From contig WGOC01000026.1 in NCBI GenBank assembly GCA_016124235.1, forward strand, positions 1 through 64,000: DNA of 64,000 bases, given 5' to 3'. Origin of the DNA: a bacterium (GTDB taxonomy: Bacteria > Verrucomicrobiota > Verrucomicrobiia > Limisphaerales > RI-55). A model generated the notes under the pieces. The model ran no database searches. It was not told where the DNA came from and saw only the letters and a program-made list of their open reading frames with translations. Position numbers and translations under genes: made by a program. This document shows, in pieces, positions 8,333 to 16,208 of this stretch. Numbering within the stretch: position 1 is the stretch's first letter; every line of letters starts with the position of its first letter.

Positions 8333-8983
8333 TTAAGCAGAAGAGGCTGGCCGTTCGCGCATCCCGGCCGGCCTGATGCCGACCACAGCGCATTGGCGCA
8401 CCAGCTCGGCCACCGATTCAACGCGCAGTTTTTGCATTACGCGCCCGCGGTGGACTTTGCCGGTTTCCTCGGATATCCCGAGCTCGGTGGCGATCTGCTT
8501 GTTCAAGAGGCCCGCGATCACGAAGGTCATCACCTCGTGCTCGCGTTGCGTGAGTTGACGCAGTTGCTCGGTGAACGCCGTGCATGCCGCCCGCCGCGCG
8601 CGCTCGGCCGCGTCGCGCGCCAGCGATTCGCGGATGGCGGCGACCAGGTCCTTGGCATCCACCGGCTTCGTGAGAAAATCCACCGCGCCGTGCTTCATTG
8701 CGCGTACCGTCGTTCGCACGTCACCGTGTGCTGATAAAAACACGATGGGCATTTCGCAGGACATTTTGGCCAACGCTTCCTGCAATTCTGGCCCGGTCAT
8801 CTCCGGCATCTTTACGTCCAACACCAGGCAGCCCGGCCTGTCTGTGCGGCCCGCGGCCAGAAAGTTCGTGGCCGAATCGAAGGTCTCAACTTCCCAACCT
8901 GCCGCACCGATCAGGCGCTTCAGTCCCCGCCGCGCCGAGGGATCGTCATCGACGACAAAGATGGTGGGTGGTTTCTCAGGCAC
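8333..8983 (-). CDS. FixJ/NarL-type response regulator
   Basis: A 216-aa regulator. Receiver domain at residues 7-125, with acidic residues VVDDD, phospho-acceptor Asp56 in CLVLDVKMPEMTG, Ser in VFLSAHGDV and Lys in DFLTKPVDA. A LuxR-type helix-turn-helix follows at about 145-200: QLTQREHEVMTFVIAGLLNK, then GISEETGKVHRGRVMQKL. This layout is that of FixJ-type regulators. The start ATG overlaps the end of the histidine-kinase gene by 8 bases, indicating translational coupling and a cognate pair. Targets are unknown. The downstream receiver and DUF1254 genes are candidates by position. Confidence 0.93.
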   Translation of the reverse strand: MPEKPPTIFVVDDDPSARRGLKRLIGAAGWEVETFDSATNFLAAGRTDRPGCLVLDVKMPEMTGPELQEALAKMSCEMPIVFLSAHGDVRTTVRAMKHGAVDFLTKPVDAKDLVAAIRESLARDAAERARRAACTAFTEQLRQLTQREHEVMTFVIAGLLNKQIATELGISEETGKVHRGRVMQKLRVESVAELVRQCAVVGIRPAGMRERPASSA

Positions 8984-11060
8984 GTTTCAGACCCTCCGCT
9001 TGCGGCACCATGGGCAGCGAAAAACCGACACACGCACCGCCACCAGGGATGTTCTGCGCCCATGCCGTTCCCCCGTGTGCCTCGACGATCTTCCGGCTGA
9101 TCGCCAGTCCCAGCCCCATGCCACCCGAACGCCAAGTCACGAGGGGTTGGAAAATGCTGTCGATCTTTGTCGGGTCGATGCCTGGACCACTATCCTTCAC
9201 CCAGATCCGCACTGTCCCGTCGTTGGTCTCGGCGCCGATTTCAATCCGTCTTGCAATATCGGCGACGCCTGCCGTTGCGTGAGCCGCGTTCCGCAGGAGA
9301 TTCGCAATGACTTGCAGCAGTTGAATTCGGCTCCCACGCACAGCCACGTTGCCCAATGAATCAACGTGTGTGTGGACGGCAGCTCCGGTGAGAAGCTCAT
9401 CTTTCTCGGCCTCACGCAACGCGTCTCGCAACAGTGCGCCCACCTCAAGCGTCTCGAAGGACGCGTCCTGCTTGCGATACAGATCTTGCAGGCCCCGGAT
9501 AACGGAGTCAGCGCGTTTGGTGTCGGCCACGATTTCGCCGAGCAGTACGGCGATCTCCGAACATTTGCAGGAATCACCCTTGATCATCAACTCGCCGGCC
9601 TGCGCGGTGCTGAGAATTCCGGCGAGTGGTTGCCGGAGTTCGTGCGCGATGGCACCCGACAGCTCGCCCAGGGCTGCGGCACGAGTCACACGCTGAAGTT
9701 GCTGTGCCATGTCAGTCAAGTGGGCTTCTGCGGCGCGCCGGTCCGAGATATCCAACCCCATGCCGACCAAGTGTGGCTTACCATCGACCTCCACGCGTAC
9801 CCCCGTGAGAACGAAGGGCACCGTACGCCCGTCCTTCATGGTGCAGTCAAACTCTCCCCCGCCCCGGCCCTCAGTGAATACGCGCTCCCACTCGCGGCGC
9901 ATGCGAACCAGGTTCTCGCCCTGGAAGTAGGTCTCGACCCGGAGACCTTTCAACTCCTCCGCCGTGTAACCGGTGATTTCTTCGTGCTGCCGATTCCATC
10001 GTACCAACTTGCCTTCCGGCGACCAAAGATAGATTAGACCGGGAACGCTGTCGAAGACCGCCTCGGTCAGGGCCTTCTCCTTCTCCAGCTCGAGGGCGAC
10101 CAACTTGCGTTTGGTAATATCCATGGTGGTGCCAGCGATGCTGTGCGTGTGACCGTCACGGTCAACACGCCGCCGACCGCGCGAAGCCAGCCACCGTGTC
10201 TGCCCACTTGAATGCACAACGCGGTATTCGACCGATTGCATCTGTCCGCTCTCCAGGGCTCGATTGATGGTATCGTGAACAAGCGACCGGTCTTCTGGGT
10301 GCACGAGACCGAGAAAGCGTGCGACCTCGATGCCATCTCCCGGTGGCAGCCCCGCCATGGAAAGAACGTTGGGCGTACACCAGAATCGGGTGTCTCCCGC
10401 CTTCAACGTCCAAAGTCCCGTATCGGCTGCTTCCATGGCCAAAACCACGCGCTCCTCGCTCTGGCGCAGGACAAAGTCCGCTCGTTTTCGCAGTAAGGCA
10501 TGGGCAAAGATCTGTGCGAGCAAGCGGAACTGCTTCACCAGGCGATCCGGCCAGATACGTTCCTCCCGAATGCGCAGGAAGGAGATCACGCCAAACGGTG
10601 CGCCCCGGTCTGCTACCAGCGGAATGTCCACCACTGATTTGATTTCGAAGTGCCGATAAGCCGGCAGATCAGTCGTGGCGTCACCCTGGAGTTGCGCCAT
10701 CGAGGACAGGACGATGGTCCTACCCGCCTTGACCTCACCGAGTGACCATGGGAAATGTTCCGCCGCGCTCAAGCGCGAGGGAACGGGTGGACCTTCCACC
10801 GTGCGGTAGATGTGCCACAACACCAGCGATTCCCAACTGCGATCTTCCGATTCCCACAAGGCGATGCCGTCCAACCCGAGTGCCTCGCACACCTTCGGCA
10901 GGACATCACAAATTTCCTGGTCGATGCGCTCTGCCGGCAGATTGATGAACTTCGCCGAAAGGTCGGCCAGAAGCGTTTCAAATTCCAGGCATGCCTCAAG
11001 TTCCAAACGCAGACTGGCCGTTTCAGGATGCATCGTCGTTCCAATCATCAAGGGCCGCAA
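8976..11060 (-). CDS. GAF-PAS-PAS sensor histidine kinase (FixL-like)
   Basis: A 694-aa soluble kinase with no membrane segment. A GAF domain spans about residues 30-190. PAS 1 lies at about 200-320 (HPEDR, then DITKRK at its end) and PAS 2 at about 333-445 (ITGYTAEELKG; LDISDRRAAE). The dimerisation/phospho-acceptor helix has His473 in GAIAHELRQPLAG. The ATPase domain shows an N-box NLLRNAAHA, G1 DSGPGID and G2 GGMGLGLAISRKIVEAHGG. It is translationally coupled to the FixJ-like gene. There is no heme-binding histidine context that I can confirm in either PAS, so the signal is open. The start could also be the Met at residue 5 or 10. Confidence 0.92.
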   Translation of the reverse strand: MRPLMIGTTMHPETASLRLELEACLEFETLLADLSAKFINLPAERIDQEICDVLPKVCEALGLDGIALWESEDRSWESLVLWHIYRTVEGPPVPSRLSAAEHFPWSLGEVKAGRTIVLSSMAQLQGDATTDLPAYRHFEIKSVVDIPLVADRGAPFGVISFLRIREERIWPDRLVKQFRLLAQIFAHALLRKRADFVLRQSEERVVLAMEAADTGLWTLKAGDTRFWCTPNVLSMAGLPPGDGIEVARFLGLVHPEDRSLVHDTINRALESGQMQSVEYRVVHSSGQTRWLASRGRRRVDRDGHTHSIAGTTMDITKRKLVALELEKEKALTEAVFDSVPGLIYLWSPEGKLVRWNRQHEEITGYTAEELKGLRVETYFQGENLVRMRREWERVFTEGRGGGEFDCTMKDGRTVPFVLTGVRVEVDGKPHLVGMGLDISDRRAAEAHLTDMAQQLQRVTRAAALGELSGAIAHELRQPLAGILSTAQAGELMIKGDSCKCSEIAVLLGEIVADTKRADSVIRGLQDLYRKQDASFETLEVGALLRDALREAEKDELLTGAAVHTHVDSLGNVAVRGSRIQLLQVIANLLRNAAHATAGVADIARRIEIGAETNDGTVRIWVKDSGPGIDPTKIDSIFQPLVTWRSGGMGLGLAISRKIVEAHGGTAWAQNIPGGGACVGFSLPMVPQAEGLKRA

Positions 11061-11291
11061 ATCGTGATCTTCATGCGGCCATCAGGGCAGCTTGCCGAAG
11101 ACACGCCAAGAGGCGCACGGTTGCGAGTCTGCCACCCAACGCGGGGATGGTCCTGAATCGCCGGTTGTTTTGAGTTACTCATGCGGGTTGGAAACAAGCG
11201 TCTCATTAAGTCGCTGAGGCTGTCAGGCTGAATGGCAGCTGTATCGCACATGCCACCAGGTTGCACAAGCTCAGGCTGGCGTGATCCGGAG

Positions 11292-11475
11292 TCAAAGCGT
11301 TGGCCATTTTGAATCCACAAAAGTAGACGAGCCATCGGTCGACGTGGCGGTGCTGATTGCCGTCCAAGTGCGATTGGCCAAATCGTCCGCAGCTTCGACG
11401 TCGATGACCAGGCTAGTGGCGCCGGTGATCGTGTAGCCGACATGGTGGGTTGGCGACGTATTCAAAGTGGCCTTT
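11292..11475 (-). pseudogene. Fragment of a Verrucomicrobial C-terminal sorting-type module
   Basis: This frame encodes TITGATSLVIDVEAADDLAN, then RTWTAISTATSTDGSSTFVD and a terminal SKWPTL. It looks like the C-terminal module found at the end of many secreted Verrucomicrobial proteins, where a 'valve-ASxDLANxxWxxVxTxTxTxGxSxFxD' stretch is followed by FYRLRSP. Here a stop replaces the end (TGA, then LRITPA), and no large secreted protein precedes it. It is most likely a remnant of a decayed gene. The region 11061-11291 shows no gene. Confidence 0.45.
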
Positions 11476-11763
11476 TCTGGCCACCAGTATCGTGCTCCTT
11501 CCAGAAGATCTTCCAACTCTTGAAGCGGACAATTGCGGTGGATGGAATCTGAATGAGAACTGAGCTTGCCAGGAGCAAGTCGACGCAGGCGCAGAGAGTA
11601 TTCAAAACAGAAACGAACGCGATCCAGCCAGATGCGACCTGTAGGACAGCCGACGCAAGTAGCGGGACGATACTGATCACGAGGAATGGCATGAGCAGGC
11701 CACACCGTCGGTGAGTCTCACCATGCCACCGATGAGTGCAGGTGTGATGGAGTGTTTTTTCAT
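11462..11763 (-). pseudogene. Broken small membrane-protein gene
   Basis: An ATG at 11763 opens MKKHSITPALIGGMVRLTDG but this frame stops after 28 codons. A neighbouring frame continues with a clear membrane segment pair (MPFLVISIVPLLASAVLQVA; VLNTLCACVDLLLASSVLIQ) and ends at 11462. Joining them needs one frameshift at about 11690-11705. This is interpreted as a degraded small membrane protein next to the decayed C-terminal module. The remaining bases to 11991 hold no recognised gene, only a short GC-rich tract (GCGGAGACGCGG) near 11940 that recurs at the HEAT genes. Confidence 0.4.
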
Positions 11764-11991
11764 GGGGCCGAGGCTATCCGCTCTGTTGGAAAATTCGTAA
11801 TCGATAAACCACATCGGAAGATCGAATCGGCCGATGCCGGAGTAAATATGCAGTGAAAGACTCGGGGGATGGGACGTCGGGAGTGGAATTCCAACCGCTG
11901 ATCAACCCTGATGAACGCTGATTTGAAATTGATCACTGCGGAGACGCGGAGGCGCGGACGGGTGACCCGAATTGCGCCAATGGGCACCGAG

Positions 11992-12870
11992 TTATTCTGG
12001 GGAATTGTGGGCGATCTTTTCGATGGCTTGGATGATGAAAGAGGTTATCCCAGGGTCGGGATCGCCACGCAGCGCACGAAGCGTGGGCAGCGCATTGGTT
12101 GCTTTGGCACCATAGTTCCCCAAGGCCTTTACGGCGAGCAGACGGAGACCGGGATCGGCACTTGCCGTTGCATCAATCAAGGCAGGGACCACTCGCTCAG
12201 GATCGAGTTTCAATTGACCGAGCGTTTCGGCGCTTATCCTAGCGCCATCGCCAACCGGGTTCTTCAATTTTTCAATCAGAACGGGAATGAATTGGACGGC
12301 GTTGGTGCCGAATCGCCCAAGGGTTCCAGAATTCAGGATGACCCAGGCAAGAGTAGCCGACGTGGCGAGATTGGTCAGGGCCGGAATGGAATCCGGGCCG
12401 ATATAAATGAGAGAAACCAGCGCCCCACCACGGGAATAAACACGGTCTGTTTTGCGAGCTTGATCACTCAGGATGGGAATCGCCGGCGCCGCGAGTGTGC
12501 CGAGCACTTCAAAGGCGTTTTGTGTAGCGTAGGCGCGTTCCATATTGCCGTAGAGTATTTGATGAACGAAGGGGATACCCTGAAGTCTCCCTCCGAAGCG
12601 GGACCAGATTCCGAGGCGCAAATTACTGGGCTCGTAATTGATCCATTCAAGAAGGTACGGCAACGCGTTGGTGCCAATGGCTTGGATGGCGAAAGCGGCT
12701 TGCTGGCGATCTGTCAGTGGCCCAGAGCTGCCGTAGATTTTGATCCATTCACTGAGGTTCCTGCCCTCGTACTTCGGTTCGGTATTGCGCAAAAGGAAGA
12801 ACCAAATTCCGAATGCAAACACGCCGGCTATCAGGGCGATCAGCAGGCGTTTGTGTTTCCGGGGTTCCAC
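11992..12870 (-). CDS. HEAT-repeat membrane-anchored protein, copy 1 of 3
   Basis: A 292-aa protein with a GTG start. Residues 7-27 form one membrane anchor (KRLLIALIAGVFAFGIWFFL) after a basic start; a YEGRNLSEWIKIYGSSGPL element follows. HEAT-like alpha repeats then fill the rest: AIQAIGTNALPYLLEWINYE, FEVLGTLAAPAIPIL, LLAVKALGNYGAKATNALPT. Family members are scaffolds, often next to phycobilin-lyase or PVC dehydrogenase domains. This copy is the most diverged of three tandem paralogues in this window. The next copy ends 52 bases upstream. Confidence 0.85.
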   Translation of the reverse strand: MEPRKHKRLLIALIAGVFAFGIWFFLLRNTEPKYEGRNLSEWIKIYGSSGPLTDRQQAAFAIQAIGTNALPYLLEWINYEPSNLRLGIWSRFGGRLQGIPFVHQILYGNMERAYATQNAFEVLGTLAAPAIPILSDQARKTDRVYSRGGALVSLIYIGPDSIPALTNLATSATLAWVILNSGTLGRFGTNAVQFIPVLIEKLKNPVGDGARISAETLGQLKLDPERVVPALIDATASADPGLRLLAVKALGNYGAKATNALPTLRALRGDPDPGITSFIIQAIEKIAHNSPE

Positions 12871-12922
12871 AAGGAGAAGTTAGCGCCGATGGGATGGGAT
12901 TCAACCGCGGAGACGCGGGATG

Positions 12923-13813
12923 CTATTCGGGCGGTTCGCCAGTGATCCTCATAATCGCGACCTTGGCGGCGCGGGAAAGTTGCGTTCCGTTTTTTGCCTC
13001 GGAATACAGACGATCCAGTGCGGGGAGAGCGGCTCTTGCCTGGGTTCCGTAGTTTCCCAGGGCCTCACAGACAGAACATCGAAGAACGATGTCGGGACGT
13101 TCCAGCGCAGCAATCAGTGCCGGGACCGAACGCTCTGGAGCCGGCTGGAGTCTGGTGAAGCCAAGTGCGCCAATCCTGGCGAGTCTGATATCGTCCCCTC
13201 GCAAATAGCTGACGAGGGTCGGAGTAAATGCGTCGACGTTGGTGCCATAACGGCCGCGATCGACGGTGGTAAGTATTATCGAACCAAAAGCTTTAGTCGC
13301 AGCGATGTTGGCGAGGGCGTGAACGGCTTCAGGCCCGATACCCCGAAGAGAGAAAACAATGTTTGCTCGGACGAAATTGTTGGTCGAGGCACGGAAGATA
13401 CCTTCAAGTTCCGGGATAACAGGCCCAGCGTCTGGGCCAAACACGGCAAACGCGCTCGCCGCTGCTACTGCGCGGGACCGGTCACCATACACAATCCGCT
13501 GGGTCAATCTGGACTCCCGCAACCGGGGAGGAAGCGATTTGACGTAGGAGTCCGCTTTGAAACGCCAATAACTCGGCTCAAATCGAACCCATTTGACGAG
13601 GTAGGGAAGTGCTTTTGTGCCAATGGCCGTAATGGCTGGCCGTGCTTCCTCGGGGTCCCATCCCGGCGGGCCCAGTTGCTGAGCCCATTCGCTGAGGGGT
13701 TTGCCGTTGTAGGTGGGTTCGGGCCTGGGGGAGAGAATCAGGAAACCGGCGATTCCAAGTACGGCCAACAGCCCAATGGCCAGCGACCATCGTTTGCGTT
13801 TCCGGGATTCCAC
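12923..13813 (-). CDS. HEAT-repeat membrane-anchored protein, copy 2 of 3
   Basis: A 296-aa paralogue of its neighbours, with a GTG start. The first 30 residues (MESRKRKRWSLAIGLLAVLG, then IAGFLILSP) are identical to copy 3 apart from a change just after the anchor, where RPEP replaces EPEP, and the shared element TYNGKPLSEWAQQLG follows. HEAT units include AITAIGTKALPYLVKWVRFE, FAVFGPDAGPVIPELEGIF and CEALGNYGTQARAALPALD. Stops and starts are spaced 52 and 102 bases from the neighbours. Copies 2 and 3 differ strongly after residue 40 while their 5' ends are almost identical in DNA, which suggests gene conversion or a recent duplication of the promoter and anchor. Confidence 0.87.
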   Translation of the reverse strand: MESRKRKRWSLAIGLLAVLGIAGFLILSPRPEPTYNGKPLSEWAQQLGPPGWDPEEARPAITAIGTKALPYLVKWVRFEPSYWRFKADSYVKSLPPRLRESRLTQRIVYGDRSRAVAAASAFAVFGPDAGPVIPELEGIFRASTNNFVRANIVFSLRGIGPEAVHALANIAATKAFGSIILTTVDRGRYGTNVDAFTPTLVSYLRGDDIRLARIGALGFTRLQPAPERSVPALIAALERPDIVLRCSVCEALGNYGTQARAALPALDRLYSEAKNGTQLSRAAKVAIMRITGEPPE

Positions 13814-13854
13814 GCAGGGAGTTTAGCTCCGATGGGACTGGATTCAACCGCGGA
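13740..13854. repeat. 115-bp direct repeat, copy A
   Basis: This block covers the anchor-coding 5' end and leader of HEAT copy 2. It matches 14775-14889 with one mismatch (position 13816, A against C), at an exact offset of 1035 bases. Similarity fades on both sides. HEAT copy 1 has only a diverged form of the leader (around 12840-12915). The leader end, GATTCAACCGCGGA, is present at all three genes. Confidence 0.9.
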
Positions 13855-13883
13855 GACACGGAGACGGGGAGTGAGAGAGGATG

Positions 13884-13904
13884 GGGACGGCGGTACGCCG
13901 TCCC
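13884..13904. repeat. Perfect hairpin between HEAT copies 2 and 3
   Basis: GGGACGGCG-GTA-CGCCGTCCC is a 9-bp perfect stem with a three-base loop, next to a purine-rich tract of GAGACGGGGAG type. It lies 30 bases beyond the duplicated block and 12 bases before the stop of copy 3. With no T-run it is a poor intrinsic terminator. I suspect a dispersed palindromic element of the genome, of the kind found between genes in this phylum. Confidence 0.45.
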
Positions 13905-13915
13905 TCCCGGTGGTG

Positions 13916-14848
13916 TTATTCCTGGATCGGCCACTTTATGGCCGGGGGATAAATGGAATTAATCGCCGCGGTGGCTGCCGCCCGTACCTGATCGTCCGGA
14001 TCTCGCAGTGCCTTGACGAGTGCCGGCAACGCAGGCTTGGCGCGACCACTGAATTGACCCAGCCCGTGCGCGGCCTCCGAGCGGATTTGAGGACGGGGAT
14101 CCTCCAGACTTTTCTTGAGAGCAGGGACGGCAAGTTCAGGATATTGCGACAGGTCGCGCAGGAAATCGATAATGCCCAAAGCTATGGTCAGGTTTGTATT
14201 TTGAGTTTGCGATACAAGCGCCGGTATCAGCGGAACGACGTTGGTGTCCAGCCTCCCGAGCGGTGCGAGAATCCAGAGGTCAGATGGCTGACTGAGGTTC
14301 GAAACGACGCCGATCATCACGGGGACGGCCTCCTGCCCAATATGGACCATCGCCTGCAAGGCGCGTTGTCGCACCGCCGGGGAATTGTGCGATCGCATCA
14401 ACTGGAGCAAGTGGGGAATTGCCGGAGCTGCGGTGGAGCCAAGCGCGGCGAATCCGTCCTTTGCGAGTTCAGCCCTTAAGACCGGTTTGTAGACAAATTT
14501 GAGGAGCCCCGGGCTACGGCCGATCGATGCGGGAAGCCTATGCAAGTTGGTCATCACGTTGAGTCGCCACCCGCTCGGCTGGTAGGCAATCCAACCAAGC
14601 AAATCGGGCAAGGCGTTCGTGCCAATGTATCGGATCGCCCGATCTGCATCCGCTTGTCCCAGATCCTCAGAGGTGAATTTGACGGTCACTCCCAGGTAGA
14701 CCCGTGCACGTATCTCAAGCCATTCGCTGAGAGACTTGCCGTTGTAAGTCGGCTCCGGCTCTGGGGAGAGTATGAGGAAACCGGCGATTCCAAGTACGGC
14801 CAACAGCCCAATGGCCAGCGACCATCGTTTGCGTTTCCGGGATTCCAC
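13916..14848 (-). CDS. HEAT-repeat membrane-anchored protein, copy 3 of 3
   Basis: A 310-aa paralogue with a GTG start. Anchor residues 9-28 are as in copy 2; a TYNGKSLSEWLEIRARVYLG element follows. The HEAT units are the most regular of the three: PAIPHLLQLMRSHNSPAVRQ, RALQAMVHIGQEAVPVMIGV, RSEAAHGLGQFSGRAKPAL and ALRDPDDQVRAAATAAINSI. It is the promoter-proximal gene of the tandem array, so the three may be one transcript, but each carries its own leader repeat. Confidence 0.87.
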   Translation of the reverse strand: MESRKRKRWSLAIGLLAVLGIAGFLILSPEPEPTYNGKSLSEWLEIRARVYLGVTVKFTSEDLGQADADRAIRYIGTNALPDLLGWIAYQPSGWRLNVMTNLHRLPASIGRSPGLLKFVYKPVLRAELAKDGFAALGSTAAPAIPHLLQLMRSHNSPAVRQRALQAMVHIGQEAVPVMIGVVSNLSQPSDLWILAPLGRLDTNVVPLIPALVSQTQNTNLTIALGIIDFLRDLSQYPELAVPALKKSLEDPRPQIRSEAAHGLGQFSGRAKPALPALVKALRDPDDQVRAAATAAINSIYPPAIKWPIQE

Positions 14849-14889
14849 GCCGGGAGTTTAGCTCCGATGGGACTGGATTCAACCGCGGA
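14775..14889. repeat. 115-bp direct repeat, copy B
   Basis: Partner of 13740-13854, with a single mismatch (position 14851). It covers the 5' end of HEAT copy 3, from the anchor codons through the GTG at 14848 to the GATTCAACCGCGGA leader tract. A small GGAG-CTAAA-CTCC inverted repeat lies in the leader just before the start codon of both copies. Confidence 0.9.
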
Positions 14890-14955
14890 CGTGCTTTGTG
14901 GCGGTGAAAACTTTTCCGTCGCCTCCAACGGGCACTTGTTTTCTAATCGCCGGCC

Positions 14956-15885
14956 ATGAGTCAAAAGCCAGCGCCGCGTATCAACAAGATTCCGTTTCTC
15001 GTGACCGACCTAGTCTGCCTGGGGGCGGCGTTGGGCATCATCTATTGGAGCCGAACACCGGTCGGCGGTACGCAAACGCTGGCAATTGTTGCCTGCGTGG
15101 CGGTGGGTGCTTGGGTGTGCGTCATTCCGTTTCTCCGCGATCATGATGCGGATTTGCGATTCGCGGAGGCGGATCGGTTGGCCGACACGGTCAACCAGAT
15201 TGGTCAGATGAAGACGATCGCATCACAAATTCAGGGAGCCACGGCCCAGTGGCAGACGTTTCAGGAGAACGCCGAGAAGGCCACGACTTCGATGCGTGAG
15301 ATGGCCGGACAATTGACGACGGACGCGCAGAACTTTGCCGAAGCCATGAAGCAATCGAACGATGCGGAAAAGGCCGCGCTCCGGCTGGAAGTGGAAAAGC
15401 GCCAACGCGGCGAGGGCGAGTGGTTGAAGATCCTTGTGGGGATGCTCGATCATGTCCACGCGCTTTACCAGGCGGGTGTGCGGTCGGGGCAACAAAATGT
15501 CATTCAACAACTCACGGGCTTTCAGGCGGCTTGTCGGGATCTCGGGCGCCGGGTTGGTTTGGTCGCGATCGAGGCAAATCCCGGTGAGGCGTTCAATCCA
15601 GGGACGCATCGTATTCCCGGTGAAGATCAAGCGGTGGCCGACGGTATGACCATCGCCGGCACGCTGGCGACCGGTTTCAGCTTTCAGGGCCAACTCATCC
15701 GGCCGGTGCTGGTTTCGCTGCAGGAGAACAGCAACGCTCCCGCGGCAAAGGTTTCTGAGCAAAGTGACGCGGTTGAAGATGCTGAAGCGGCCGAAGTGGA
15801 TGAGTTGTCGTCGCTGGCTGGTTTGAATACGGCTGACCTCGAAGCCGAGCCGGATGAACCGGAAAGCGAATCACCCGCGGTGTAA
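14956..15885 (+). CDS. Membrane-anchored GrpE-like protein
   Basis: A 309-aa protein with two membrane helices at residues 13-32 and 41-60, then a long coiled coil (about 70-150: LADTVNQIGQMKTIASQIQG; LRLEVEKRQRGEGEWLKI). A GrpE-type segment follows: LVGMLDHVHALYQAGVRSGQ, GFQAACRDLGRRVGLVAIE, PGEAFNPGTHRIPGE, then TLATGFSFQGQLIRPVLVSL. This matches the helix pair and C-terminal beta domain by which GrpE contacts DnaK. The tail after 260 is acidic. Cytosolic GrpE lacks membrane helices, so this protein could recruit a DnaK-type ATPase to the membrane. No DnaK or DnaJ gene is adjacent. Confidence 0.8.
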   Translation: MSQKPAPRINKIPFLVTDLVCLGAALGIIYWSRTPVGGTQTLAIVACVAVGAWVCVIPFLRDHDADLRFAEADRLADTVNQIGQMKTIASQIQGATAQWQTFQENAEKATTSMREMAGQLTTDAQNFAEAMKQSNDAEKAALRLEVEKRQRGEGEWLKILVGMLDHVHALYQAGVRSGQQNVIQQLTGFQAACRDLGRRVGLVAIEANPGEAFNPGTHRIPGEDQAVADGMTIAGTLATGFSFQGQLIRPVLVSLQENSNAPAAKVSEQSDAVEDAEAAEVDELSSLAGLNTADLEAEPDEPESESPAV

Positions 15886-15941
15886 CGGAATTGATTGCGC
15901 GTTCGTTTCCCAGCTCGATTGTGCCGGAGCCGCTCGATCGA

Positions 15942-16121
15942 TTAATCGAAGTCCGAACAACTCATGAAATAATGGCAGCGCGGACATCGCAGCTTGCACT
16001 TCTCGTTGTGAAGTTCGTGGCCGCATCGTGGGCACCAACGCCAGTATTCCCCTGAAACGTCGGCGTCGTTTAGCTCGCATTGGGATTTTGGCGAATCGCC
16101 GTTGACGAGTTTTTCGGGCAC
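15942..16121 (-). CDS. 59-aa zinc-ribbon protein
   Basis: This short gene reads in the minus strand from a GTG at 16121 (preceded by an in-frame TGA, so no longer start is available) to TAA at 15942. The C-terminal half carries WRWCPRCGHELHNEKCKLRC followed by PRCHYFMSCSDFD. Cysteines 30, 33, 46 and 49 make two CPRC knuckles, with Cys42 and Cys55 as further possible ligands. The dense knuckles and polar N-terminus indicate a small zinc-binding protein of the cytoplasm. Its stop faces that of the GrpE-like gene, 56 bases away. I recall very similar small proteins in this phylum but cannot give a role. Confidence 0.7.
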   Translation of the reverse strand: MPEKLVNGDSPKSQCELNDADVSGEYWRWCPRCGHELHNEKCKLRCPRCHYFMSCSDFD

Positions 16122-16154
16122 CGACGCAAGGTTAGGCGGCCCCGCTCAAAAGCA

Positions 16155-16182
16155 CAAGCGGCTCCGTCACCGGAGCCGCTTG
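16155..16182. terminator. Intrinsic terminator-like hairpin
   Basis: CAAGCGGCTCCG-TCAC-CGGAGCCGCTTG is a perfect 12-bp stem with a four-base loop. It lies 26 bases beyond the stop of the FN3 gene at 16209, and on that strand it is followed by GCTTTTG. It probably ends the FN3 transcript before the zinc-ribbon gene. Confidence 0.75.
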
Positions 16183-16208
16183 TCGACCGACCACCATGAC
16201 AACCAGAT

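Noticed and set aside
8173-8376. Plus-strand small frame with basic content, upstream of the receiver gene
   Set aside because: It is opposite to the FixJ-like gene end and contains only a low-complexity Arg-rich sequence; the hairpin explains the pattern better.
11911-14479. Two long plus-strand frames across the HEAT region (11911-12945 and 12920-14479)
   Set aside because: They are antisense to three intact HEAT genes with clear repeats and anchors. Their protein sequence has no domain and is rich in Arg, Gly and Cys, as expected of a shadow.
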